A stretch of 64,000 bases of DNA, from the NCBI GenBank assembly GCA_017529865.1, contig JAFXNA010000020.1, forward strand, positions 62,001 to 126,000, read 5' to 3'. Positions 27,076-34,534 of the stretch are shown here, piece by piece. Position 1 is the stretch's first letter. Each line of letters begins with the position of its first letter. The translations under genes were made by a program, and so were the position numbers. Below the pieces are notes generated by a model, which saw only the letters and a list, made by a program, of their open reading frames with translations, did not search any database and was not told where the DNA came from. The stretch comes from Bacteroidaceae bacterium. Its GTDB lineage: Bacteria > Bacteroidota > Bacteroidia > Bacteroidales > Bacteroidaceae.

Positions 27076-27119
27076 CTAAGGAGTACCGAAGGATTACCGA
27101 AGGACTACCGAAGGATTAC
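27076..27119. repeat. 11-bp tandem repeat between fimbrillin genes
   Basis: CTAAGGAGTAC, CGAAGGATTAC, CGAAGGACTAC, CGAAGGATTAC: four units. It is bracketed by GAGGCTC (27061) and GAGCC (27121), which could pair to put the repeats in a loop. The rest of the 220-bp gap 27014-27233 holds a C/G-rich element at 27187-27223. Confidence 0.75.
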
Positions 27120-27186
27120 CGAGCCTTTTTGTAAATCTGTACTTTTATGTCTTATTATTCTTTTCTATTGGCCTTTTTCGCCCGTT

Positions 27187-27223
27187 TCCCCTGACCCTCC
27201 CTACTGGAAGGGTTAGGGTGGGG
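27187..27223. repeat. C/G-rich intergenic element
   Basis: TCCCCTGACCCTCCCT, a short loop and GGAAGGGTTAGGGTGGGG, close to the stop of the 824-residue fimbrillin. Confidence 0.5.
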
Positions 27224-27233
27224 CTAAAAACAA

Positions 27234-29708
27234 TTATTGTACCTTAATTACCTTAGCGTAGTATACACCATCGTTCTGAGTGTACATGTCGAAGTAGGTC
27301 ATACCATCAACTGCTTTATCGTTTTCACCACATGCTACTCTATTAGCTTCTGCCTCGTCGATGACATACAAGCCTGTAGTCTTCTGAGGTAGGATGACGC
27401 AGTAGGTATATGAGCCGTCAGTTTCCTTATAATAGTAAGCTTGTCCATCTACTGGAGTTTTCTCATCATCTGGTTTAACTGTGGTTCCTTGGTTGTCCTT
27501 GTAAAGGGTTGGAGTGTTGCTTGCGTTGTGGTTTTTAAAGACTTCGTAGTCAACATTGTGAGCAGCCTTGTATTTCTTAACTTGACCATCCATATAAGAA
27601 TAGTAGTACGTTGTACCTGTTTCTGCATAACCAGATGCAGCAGAATAGACATAAGGATCTGTATCTGTACCAGCACCACTTCTTGTGTACAGGTTGCTGA
27701 CACCCTGACCAATGAATGCAGTAATCATACCAGTAGATGCGTCATTGTTAGCAAAGTACTTAACTCCTTTCTTAACATCACTTGCCGCAGTAGCATCAGC
27801 AGCTACTAAGTTGTATCTGTAGAGACCAGCAACGCTTGCATCAACAGCCTTGGTTACAGGCTGGTATTTATTGGTTGTCCCATTTGCTGTTGCTGCCTTC
27901 TTCGTATATACGAATGCATAAGTTTTGCCGGCTTCAGGAGCGAATGTGGCAACTTTATCAGCTCCAACAATAATAGGATTGCCGTCGGCACCGTATTGTA
28001 CTCGGCCTGACAGCCCATATTGTTCCTCGGTAAGCACAAGCCCGCTGCGTCCCTTAACAGTTCCAGTTGCGGCATCATCGTCCTGCATCTGAAGTGCATC
28101 AATCACTTCTGCTTCTGTACCTGAGAGTCCTGCTGGGAGAGTGGCGGGGAGTGAGTAGAGAGCAACCTTATTGGTCAGCTTCTGTACAGAGCCGTTTGCC
28201 AAGTCAGGAGTATTTGCTGTGGTACCATCGCTTACAACGATGTAGATGTTCTTACCTGGCAGGTATTCGTTGTTGTTTACTACATCAGAACCTTCCTGAT
28301 AAGTTGTGAAACTTGGAGTAGAAACGGTGGTGATGGTCTCCTGAGTGTTGTTGCCATCTTCAGCATTCACTACAACTGCATCGAAGGTGATTGGATAGAG
28401 ACCAGTAGGATCGCTGTTCACAGTCACGTCGTCAGGGAACAGAGGATTGTATTCACCAGTAGTTCCGTTAGTCTTGTCAGAAATCTTGAAAATATAGGTA
28501 TATGCAAAGCCTGGTTTCCATTGTGTGTAAATAGCAGGAACCTGAGCAGTTGCTCCCTTAACCGTGATTACCTCACCAGAACCATCTGTTGACTCAAGAG
28601 TGTAGTTTACACGCAGGTTGAGGTTCGTTCCTTCTGAATTTGGCAAGAAGATTTTGTAGTAATTGCCAGCAGGTGTGCCAGCAAAAGATGCTGTGCTGGA
28701 TGTGCGGCCTAAGAATACTTTTCCGGCAGACTTTTCTCCATCTTCAGCGATGGTGTAGTTCAGACCTCCCCAGTTTACAATCGTTGACTGTTCTATATCT
28801 TGGTCGTTGGCATCCTTTGCTTTTGAGAATGAAACATGAGCCTGGTTATTATCTGCATCATCTGGTTCATCTATTGTTGGGAAATAAACCGTGTAAATAC
28901 CTTCTGTGTAGATTTCGTTGGCTGAGGTTGTGAAGAGTTTTGCAGCATCAGCATTGGCATCGTTAGATGCTGCAGCAGAGTAGAACTGCACATCCTTTAC
29001 AGAGTAGCCAGGAACGGTCTCGTAAAGAGCGATACGTACTTTGGTACCCAACTGACGGAACCTAAATGTAACAGGATTGCCGTAGCCAGTAACCTCACCA
29101 TTACCAGCATCACCAGTTTTGTTTACGGTTACAAGGTCTGCGATGTAACATTGACTGAGGGCATCTGCAGTACCAGAGAAGGTGTAGGCCTTTGTAGTAG
29201 CTGTTCCAGGAGTGATGGCAGAAACTAGTACTTGATCAGTTCCAGGTGTGCCTTCGAAGATTGCTTCCTTCTTACCAGTTGACCAAGCAATGAAGTCATA
29301 CTGATCTTTGCTGAAATCCCAGTACTTAATCTTCTGAGCAGTGATGCCGTTGTCGATAGCATGTTTGATAGGAGTTACTCCCACATATTCCCAGTTGCTT
29401 GAGTTGGAAGCAGTAGTATGAGCAGAGTTTTCGTTCCATACAACTTTGTAGTTGTCGAATACGATGCTTCCGACCGTCTTAGTTTCATTTCCTTTATAGC
29501 CGGAAACAACAAACTTATTGCCGAGCAAATCTGCTGCAGCAGCGCCTTCTACATCGGCGCGAGTCATGGCCTTGAAATAGGATCCAAAGTCAATAGGCAC
29601 TTCTTCGGTTGTAATGGGGACGATTTCCTCACCACCGAATTCTTCGTTCGAGCAGCTCACGAGTGTTGCACTTGCGATAGCTGCGATGATTAATAGATTT
29701 TTCTTCAT
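27234..29708 (-). CDS. Fimbrillin-family lipoprotein with long C-terminal extension (paralog)
   Basis: 824 residues. Signal MKKNLLIIAAIASATLVSC (Cys19), then SNEEFGGEE. Paralogous to its neighbours over the first 440 or so residues (SNWEYVGVTP, KIKYWDFSKDQYDFIAWS, TQWKPGFAYTYIFKISD) and then carrying about 380 extra residues rich in tyrosine, lysine and threonine (TYYYSYMDGQVKKYKA, QAYYYKETDGSYTY), ending YAKVIKVQ. It lies 31 bp downstream of the 444-residue paralog and is surely co-transcribed with it. Predicted fimbrial subunit. Repeated gene plus divergent extension suggests antigenic or functional diversification. Confidence 0.85.
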   Translation of the reverse strand: MKKNLLIIAAIASATLVSCSNEEFGGEEIVPITTEEVPIDFGSYFKAMTRADVEGAAAADLLGNKFVVSGYKGNETKTVGSIVFDNYKVVWNENSAHTTASNSSNWEYVGVTPIKHAIDNGITAQKIKYWDFSKDQYDFIAWSTGKKEAIFEGTPGTDQVLVSAITPGTATTKAYTFSGTADALSQCYIADLVTVNKTGDAGNGEVTGYGNPVTFRFRQLGTKVRIALYETVPGYSVKDVQFYSAAASNDANADAAKLFTTSANEIYTEGIYTVYFPTIDEPDDADNNQAHVSFSKAKDANDQDIEQSTIVNWGGLNYTIAEDGEKSAGKVFLGRTSSTASFAGTPAGNYYKIFLPNSEGTNLNLRVNYTLESTDGSGEVITVKGATAQVPAIYTQWKPGFAYTYIFKISDKTNGTTGEYNPLFPDDVTVNSDPTGLYPITFDAVVVNAEDGNNTQETITTVSTPSFTTYQEGSDVVNNNEYLPGKNIYIVVSDGTTANTPDLANGSVQKLTNKVALYSLPATLPAGLSGTEAEVIDALQMQDDDAATGTVKGRSGLVLTEEQYGLSGRVQYGADGNPIIVGADKVATFAPEAGKTYAFVYTKKAATANGTTNKYQPVTKAVDASVAGLYRYNLVAADATAASDVKKGVKYFANNDASTGMITAFIGQGVSNLYTRSGAGTDTDPYVYSAASGYAETGTTYYYSYMDGQVKKYKAAHNVDYEVFKNHNASNTPTLYKDNQGTTVKPDDEKTPVDGQAYYYKETDGSYTYCVILPQKTTGLYVIDEAEANRVACGENDKAVDGMTYFDMYTQNDGVYYAKVIKVQ

Positions 29709-29739
29709 AAGCTTTGTTTTTTTGAAGGTTTATAAATTA

Positions 29740-31074
29740 TTAGTTATTATCTTGTTTGATGATTTCTGTTTCATGAACGATATCGTTGTCTGCTACGTTG
29801 TCTACCACCATGATGTCAAAGGTGATTGGATACAGACCTTGCGGGTAAATGTGGTCTGGATCGGTATATCCCGTAGTCTTGTCTGATATCTTGAAGATAT
29901 AAGTATAGGCATAGCCGGGCTGCCACTTTGAATAGGTGGCAGGAATCTGAGCGGTAGCATCGTATACTTTGATGATTTCATGCATACCGTCGTTCGATTC
30001 AAGTGTGAAATCGACACGAAGGTTGATGACGTCTCCATCTTCTTGTGGGAGGACGGCTGTAAAATATTGTGTGGCAGCATCGCCGCCAAAAGTAGCATCG
30101 GTGGATGTCTGTCCGATGGCTGTCTGTGGGAATGCTCCAAGCTGACCTACTGCCTGTGCATTACCACTGAATGCCACATGTGCCACGTTGTTGTCTTTGT
30201 TATCGGGTGCGTTGAGTGTGGGGTAGAAGACGGTGTAGGTGCCTGAAGTGCTGAAGATGTTGGCGGAACTGAAAAGTGCAGCATTGGCTGTAGCTGTGGT
30301 AGCATTGGCATCTGTGTAGAACTTCACTTCCTTCACGTCGTAGCCAGGAACGGTTTCATAGAGGCCGATACGGATATTGGAACTAAGGTGACGGAACTTG
30401 ATGGTGACAGGATCCTTACCATAGCCTTCTGTATCGCGCTTCATGGTTACGAGGTCGGCAACGTAACAACCTGCAAGGTCGGCTGCAGAACCAGTCAATG
30501 TGTAAGCGGCAGTCTTCAGGTTAGCGGGATTGATGGTCGAAACGGCAATCTTACCTGCCTTAGGTTCGTTTCCTTCCCAGTCAGTTGCTGTGATGGCTGG
30601 TTCCTTGCTGCCTAATGAGTAAGCGATGAAGTCGTACTGTGGGTAGTTGTTGTCCCAGTACTTCACGGTCTGAACATTGGCAGCAGAGTTGTAGTACTTC
30701 TCTTTGTTGGCATATTCCCAGTTGGCTACGTTGGTCTCTGTGGTATTGGCTGTGTTGGCTGTCCACAGAACCTGGTAGTTGTCGAATACGATGGCCGACT
30801 GGTCGTCACCAGCTGCGGTGACATAGTCGGATTGTTTTCCTTTATAACCGGTTACGATAAAACGATAGTTCAGGAGCGTAGCTGCATCTGCACCTGTAAT
30901 CTCGGCGCGAGTGATTGCTTTGAAGTTGGATCCAAAACTGATAGGGGATGGCCCGTTGCTTTGGACAGGACTCTTGCTGATGTCCTTCCCAACGAACTCC
31001 TCGTTAGAGCAACTCACCAATGTGATGATGGCTGTTGCGATGAGCATTAAATAACTTCTTTTCTTCATAAGCAT
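29740..31074 (-). CDS. Fimbrillin-family lipoprotein, short form
   Basis: 444 residues. The start at 31074 (MLMKKRSYL) could equally be the second Met. Lipobox TLVSC with Cys22. It aligns with the first 440 or so residues of the two downstream paralogs (NWEYANKEKYY, TVKYWDNNYPQYDFIAYS, SKWQPGYAYTYIFKISD, YPITFDIMVVDN) but stops right where they begin their extension, ending HETEIIKQDNN. This short form has the usual length of a Bacteroidales fimbrillin. Likely a structural or tip subunit of the same fimbria. It follows the DUF5119 gene by 62 bp. Confidence 0.87.
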   Translation of the reverse strand: MLMKKRSYLMLIATAIITLVSCSNEEFVGKDISKSPVQSNGPSPISFGSNFKAITRAEITGADAATLLNYRFIVTGYKGKQSDYVTAAGDDQSAIVFDNYQVLWTANTANTTETNVANWEYANKEKYYNSAANVQTVKYWDNNYPQYDFIAYSLGSKEPAITATDWEGNEPKAGKIAVSTINPANLKTAAYTLTGSAADLAGCYVADLVTMKRDTEGYGKDPVTIKFRHLSSNIRIGLYETVPGYDVKEVKFYTDANATTATANAALFSSANIFSTSGTYTVFYPTLNAPDNKDNNVAHVAFSGNAQAVGQLGAFPQTAIGQTSTDATFGGDAATQYFTAVLPQEDGDVINLRVDFTLESNDGMHEIIKVYDATAQIPATYSKWQPGYAYTYIFKISDKTTGYTDPDHIYPQGLYPITFDIMVVDNVADNDIVHETEIIKQDNN

Positions 31075-31093
31075 AATGTTATTGATCGTTTCG

Positions 31094-31125
31094 TTATTTC
31101 GTTATTTCGGGATTACGGGATTTCG
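31094..31125. repeat. 8-bp tandem repeat before the first fimbrillin
   Basis: TTATTTCG, TTATTTCG, GGATTACG, GGATTTCG between the DUF5119 stop and the fimbrillin start at 31074. Related in sequence to the octamers at 22985-23056. Confidence 0.65.
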
Positions 31126-31136
31126 ACATTATCATT

Positions 31137-32366
31137 TTACATCTCAAATTCGTGGGTGCCGCCATCTTCATAGTCTTTGACTACGGCATCGAAGGCTGAG
31201 CCTCCGGCACGGGCGGGAACTGCGATGGTATCCATGTCCAGTTCTATTGTGAGCACTCCTCCCTTGTAGAGTTTCCGCACTTGGTCGGTCACATTGAACA
31301 CGAAGGTGGAGTCGATACCGTTGTTGAACAGCATGGTGACATCCATGTAGTGGGTAAGGTCGTCTGTTTCTTCTTCCTGACGTGTGGTTCGGGTGTTGAG
31401 GTTACACATGCCGAAGGTCATGACTCGTCCGCCGATGATATCGACTGACTCACCCTTCATGTCGCAGTTGGGCTTGAAGCGTACGTTGTAGTGAACGGTG
31501 ACGGCATCTGAACCTGCAACTCCTGTGTTGACGTTCACCGTGCGGGCCATACCCGATAGGTTGCCCGAACCATCTACACCGACAATCTTGTTACGGTTGT
31601 TGTGCAGAATAATCTGCGGCAGGTAGATGTATGTAATGGGCTGAAGCAGTAAGTTGAGATGCTTGACCCATACATTGTTTACCGGGTCGTATTCGAATCC
31701 ATCGAGGTTTTCGTTGACCTCGATATCTTCTTCATAGGCTGAGAACAGACCTTCTGGCTCGTAGAACGAACGGGTGTAATGAGGTGCCTGATAACGGCTC
31801 GGAATCATGGTCTGGTTGGTGTAAGCCGTGACATACTCAAGGGTGGTGGTCTCGTCGAAGTTCAAACTCTGTACTCCGTCGAGGGTCTCTACATCGTTCC
31901 AAGTGAGCAAATCCCAGAAACCCCAGTCGAACCTTCCTTGGAACGTGTTTCCGTTGATTGTATTGGCAATTACCTTGGTGTGGGGAGCTGCAGGATCTCT
32001 GTAGGTGTGGTAACGGCGTACGTGGAAGACATGCGGTTCGGTGTAACCGAGATTTCCGAAAATCTGTTGGTCGATATCATCCCATCCGTAATACCACTCG
32101 GCTCTCCAGTCGTAGGCTACGCCATAGTCAAACTCGTAGTTCCAGTAAACATCGAGGTCGAGGTTGATGATTGGCAATTCGATTTCGATGGGCTTTCCTC
32201 CTTCGTGGAGATGCAACTCAGGTTCTCTCTCGCACGCGAGCGTAAATAATAAGGTGGTAACAACCAACGCCAACAGAGCTATCCCCTGTCGGGATATAGC
32301 ACGACTGAGGCGGCATGACTGCTGCCATGCTGCTGCGAATCTGCTATGTCGGTTGTTTTTTATCAT
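31137..32366 (-). CDS. DUF5119-type fimbrial-operon lipoprotein
   Basis: 409 residues. An extended n-region (MIKNNRHSRFAAAWQQSCRL) precedes a hydrophobic segment and lipobox TLACE (Cys45). The mature protein starts EREPELHLHEGGKPIEIEL and includes DVYWNYEFDYGVAYDWRAEW, in keeping with DUF5119, a family found in Bacteroidales fimbrial operons together with DUF3575 and Mfa-like proteins. Late motifs: HYMDVTMLFNNGIDSTFVFNV and GGVLTIELDMD. Probably an outer-membrane lipoprotein that helps anchor or assemble the fimbria; the mechanism is unknown. Its start lies only about 14 bp after the duplicated structured leader element. Confidence 0.8.
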   Translation of the reverse strand: MIKNNRHSRFAAAWQQSCRLSRAISRQGIALLALVVTTLLFTLACEREPELHLHEGGKPIEIELPIINLDLDVYWNYEFDYGVAYDWRAEWYYGWDDIDQQIFGNLGYTEPHVFHVRRYHTYRDPAAPHTKVIANTINGNTFQGRFDWGFWDLLTWNDVETLDGVQSLNFDETTTLEYVTAYTNQTMIPSRYQAPHYTRSFYEPEGLFSAYEEDIEVNENLDGFEYDPVNNVWVKHLNLLLQPITYIYLPQIILHNNRNKIVGVDGSGNLSGMARTVNVNTGVAGSDAVTVHYNVRFKPNCDMKGESVDIIGGRVMTFGMCNLNTRTTRQEEETDDLTHYMDVTMLFNNGIDSTFVFNVTDQVRKLYKGGVLTIELDMDTIAVPARAGGSAFDAVVKDYEDGGTHEFEM

Positions 32367-32379
32367 CTATTTAATTTAC

Positions 32380-32570
32380 TTAATTTGGAGTTAATAAGCT
32401 TCTGCTTATGGGAGTTAAGCACTCCGTGCTGGGAGTTAATGAGCTATTGCTCATAGGAGTTATGCTCTCCGTGCAGGACGTTACCACTGGATGTGTTCAT
32501 CAGCAATCAATCGTCCATTTTAACTTCCTGCCTGCTTTGCAGGCTTAACTTCCTCTTTTAACTTCCATTT
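32380..32570 (-). promoter_or_regulatory. Structured leader element, copy 1 (upstream of DUF5119)
   Basis: In the DUF3575-DUF5119 gap. Four hairpins at 32394-32409 (ATAAGC-TTCT-GCTTAT), 32418-32430 (AGCAC-TCC-GTGCT), 32439-32454 (ATGAGC-TATT-GCTCAT) and 32463-32475 (TGCTC-TCC-GTGCA) are each separated by exactly 8 bp: TGGAGTTA, GGGAGTTA, GGGAGTTA, AGGAGTTA, GGACGTTA. A fifth hairpin, GCCTGC-TTT-GCAGGC, lies at about 32530-32545, followed by GGAAGTTAAA-type motifs. The whole block is a near-perfect inverted copy of 34270-34490. Sequences are given as read on the plus strand; transcripts of the operon carry the complement. Confidence 0.8.
32444..32500 (-). CDS. Possible 18-residue leader micro-ORF, copy 1
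   Basis: Reads MNTSSGNVLHGEHNSYEQ then TAG, overlapping hairpins 3 and 4 of the leader. Its twin at 34370-34426 differs by one residue (Val for Glu). No clear ribosome binding site, so translation is speculative. Confidence 0.25.
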   Translation of the reverse strand: MNTSSGNVLHGEHNSYEQ

Positions 32571-34031
32571 TTACTTCTTGTTTATTTTCCGCTTATTCCA
32601 ATATAAGAGATCATAAGTCAGGGTCACCCCAATGCGTGTCGGACCAATCCAGTTGTATCGGTACTGACGTTTCTTGAACAGGTTGGCATCGTGCGTCCAC
32701 TTGTAGTAGTAGAGATGATCCTGCTCGTTAGGGTCGACAGGACATTCATACTGGTAGGGGTCGTACTTACAACGGAAGAAACCTGCCTGGAGACCGAACT
32801 CCAGTCGCCAATGTCCGTTGCGACTGATGGGCAGTACGTAACCGACACCGACACCAGCTCCGATGCCTTCACCTTCCCATCCACGGTTGGCATCGAAGCA
32901 AATGTCGAACAGACCAGCATGTGCATAGGCCTGGAGATACCAACCCCAGAAGGCGGGCAGCTGACGACTGGCCTTATCTGCTTTATATGGTTCATACGCC
33001 TCCAGAGGTGTTGTGGGCTTGAGGTAATAACGTGCCTCAAGTTGATAGTTGCGTATCTGGAAGTATTTGTGCTCCCAATAGTGCTGCCACCAAGGGAAGT
33101 CGAGCGATGCTCCGTAAGTGAAGTGACCATGAAGTGGGTAGTACTCGATGGCGACGTTCGGTATCGGACACCAGCGGTCGTAGCCTGGTACGTAGGCGAA
33201 ATCGAGCAGGAGGTTGGTCTTGACAGACAACATCTCACGACGTGGATGGATATTCGAATCGTCGACAACAGGTTGCGGCTCATCGGTAGGAGCAACGATG
33301 ATGTGATCGGTCTGAGGAATCTGTGTGCTGTCAGCTTTCGGTGTCGTCGCTTGCTCGGGTTCGCGTGCAGGCTTCTCCAAGAAGATGACGAATCGTGAGG
33401 CACGCAGTTCGGGGTAGTAGGTCTTGAGCAGACGTTTCCACAGTTTGCCTCCGTTTAACCGCTGCAAAGCTGACTTCAACGCACTGATGTTTTCAGTCGG
33501 TAGATACTTGTCGCATAAGTCTTTGACCTTCTGATAATCAGCATCGCCTGCATCGTGCATCATGATACAGAGGTATTGGTAGTCCTCTGGAATGATGATG
33601 AGGGTCTCGTCGTCCTCGCTGACAGGTACCGTCAGACGTGAATTGATAAAGTCGAACAGGGTTTTGCCACGCTTCTCTCCAAGGGACTTGTTGAACTTAT
33701 AAGGACCTTCGGGCGATGCGGCACCACGAATCATGAGGTGACGGATGGACAGACTGTCTTTGTTGAGCAACGGAATAATCTCGTTCTCAATCTCTTTCAG
33801 CAATGGGGAATCCTTTGGTAGGGTGTGCTTGTTGACGGGGAATACAACCTTTTGGGAGATGTTGTAGAATTCGTTATCCGACAACTGAATGTCGGCTCCC
33901 TTTTCCAGGAACCTTACGTAAGGATAGTTCCCGAGAACAACTGTATCGGGAAAAACACCCACAGCTTTCATCGTAACGATAGAGGTTACGAATGTAACAA
34001 CTGTTAATATGTTTCTTAACGTTCGGTTCAT
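32571..34031 (-). CDS. DUF3575 protein with OmpA-like N-terminal domain, first gene of fimbrial operon
   Basis: 486 residues with a signal peptide (ILTVVTFVTSIVTMKAVG). Residues about 50-135 resemble an OmpA/peptidoglycan-associated domain (LMIRGAASPEGPYKFNKSLG and EKRGKTLFDFINSRL). After a proline-rich linker the C-terminal half (from LSVKTNLLLDFAYVPGY, with LDFPWWQHYW and YQLEARYYL) is a DUF3575 domain, probably a small outer-membrane beta-barrel. DUF3575 proteins typically open fimbrial operons in Bacteroidales and may link the fimbria base to outer membrane and cell wall. A -7 box TATCTTTG lies 21-28 bp upstream of the start. The gene is bracketed by the two inverted copies of the structured leader. 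Confidence 0.85.
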   Translation of the reverse strand: MNRTLRNILTVVTFVTSIVTMKAVGVFPDTVVLGNYPYVRFLEKGADIQLSDNEFYNISQKVVFPVNKHTLPKDSPLLKEIENEIIPLLNKDSLSIRHLMIRGAASPEGPYKFNKSLGEKRGKTLFDFINSRLTVPVSEDDETLIIIPEDYQYLCIMMHDAGDADYQKVKDLCDKYLPTENISALKSALQRLNGGKLWKRLLKTYYPELRASRFVIFLEKPAREPEQATTPKADSTQIPQTDHIIVAPTDEPQPVVDDSNIHPRREMLSVKTNLLLDFAYVPGYDRWCPIPNVAIEYYPLHGHFTYGASLDFPWWQHYWEHKYFQIRNYQLEARYYLKPTTPLEAYEPYKADKASRQLPAFWGWYLQAYAHAGLFDICFDANRGWEGEGIGAGVGVGYVLPISRNGHWRLEFGLQAGFFRCKYDPYQYECPVDPNEQDHLYYYKWTHDANLFKKRQYRYNWIGPTRIGVTLTYDLLYWNKRKINKK

Positions 34032-34051
34032 GCGTTATTAATTTTACGTGG

Positions 34052-34059
34052 CAAAGATA
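34052..34059 (-). promoter_or_regulatory. -7 promoter box for the fimbrial operon
   Basis: TATCTTTG on the minus strand, matching the Bacteroidota TAnnTTTG consensus, with the ATG of the DUF3575 gene 20 bp further on. No clean -33 TTTG is seen, so an activator may be needed. Confidence 0.6.
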
Positions 34060-34153
34060 AACTTTTTCTTTGAAATGACCTAAAAAAAAGATCCTAAAAA
34101 TTGAAAATGACGAATTTTCCCTATACATTTTTTGTAATTTGAAAAGATTTTTT

Positions 34154-34220
34154 ACGATTTGGTACTTTTATTCCCTAATAAATATATATATTTGCAGCAG
34201 AAATGAATGTTTCAAATCGT
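34154..34220. promoter_or_regulatory. Inverted repeat flanking the regulator promoter
   Basis: ACGATTTG at 34154-34161 and CAAATCGT at 34213-34220 form arms around the plus-strand -7 box. Just downstream ATGAAACATTTG occurs twice (34230-34260). A plausible binding region for the divergent AraC-type regulator; this is inference. Confidence 0.4.
34187..34194 (+). promoter_or_regulatory. -7 promoter box for the AraC regulator
   Basis: TATATTTG fits TAnnTTTG. Transcription would start near 34200 and include the whole structured leader copy at 34270-34490 in the 5' UTR of the regulator. A TTTG lies 25 bp upstream, wider than the usual 19-21. Confidence 0.5.
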
Positions 34221-34269
34221 AAATCGGTAATGAAACATTTGCAAATATGAAACATTTGTGAAAAGTAGG

Positions 34270-34490
34270 AGTTAAAAAAGGAAGTTATAAGAGGAAGTTA
34301 AGCCTGCGAGGCCGGCCACTTCGACAAGCTCTGAGCAGGCAGGAAGTTAAAATGGACGATTGATTGCTGATGAACACATCCAGTGGTAACGTCCTGCACG
34401 GAGTGCATAACTCCTATGAGCAATAGCTCATTAACTCCCAGCACGGAGTGCTTAACTCCCATAAGCAAAACTTATTAACTCCAAATTAAA
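34270..34490 (+). promoter_or_regulatory. Structured leader element, copy 2 (upstream of AraC regulator)
   Basis: Read toward the regulator: hairpins at 34395-34407 (TGCAC-GGA-GTGCA), 34416-34431 (ATGAGC-AATA-GCTCAT), 34440-34452 (AGCAC-GGA-GTGCT) and 34461-34475 (ATAAG-CAAAA-CTTAT), with 8-bp linkers TAACGTCC, TAACTCCT, TAACTCCC, TAACTCCC, TAACTCCA. A further stem GCCTGC...GCAGGC near 34312-34340 carries a longer loop than its twin. The element has the same orientation relative to its downstream gene as copy 1 has to DUF5119. Together with the promoter boxes it accounts for the gene-free stretch 34032-34534. Confidence 0.8.
34370..34426 (+). CDS. Possible 18-residue leader micro-ORF, copy 2
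   Basis: Reads MNTSSGNVLHGVHNSYEQ then TAG and overlaps the first two hairpins of the leader. Conserved with copy 1 except at one residue. It could be a byproduct of sequence conservation. Confidence 0.25.
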   Translation: MNTSSGNVLHGVHNSYEQ

Positions 34491-34534
34491 TAACGAGAAC
34501 GAAAAAAAGGAAGTTAAATAGGAATTTTAATAAG

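Noticed and set aside
32380..34490. Insertion sequence carrying the DUF3575 gene
   Set aside because: The inverted copies are leader-like and carry hairpin arrays; there is no transposase, and DUF3575 is a normal first gene of fimbrial operons.
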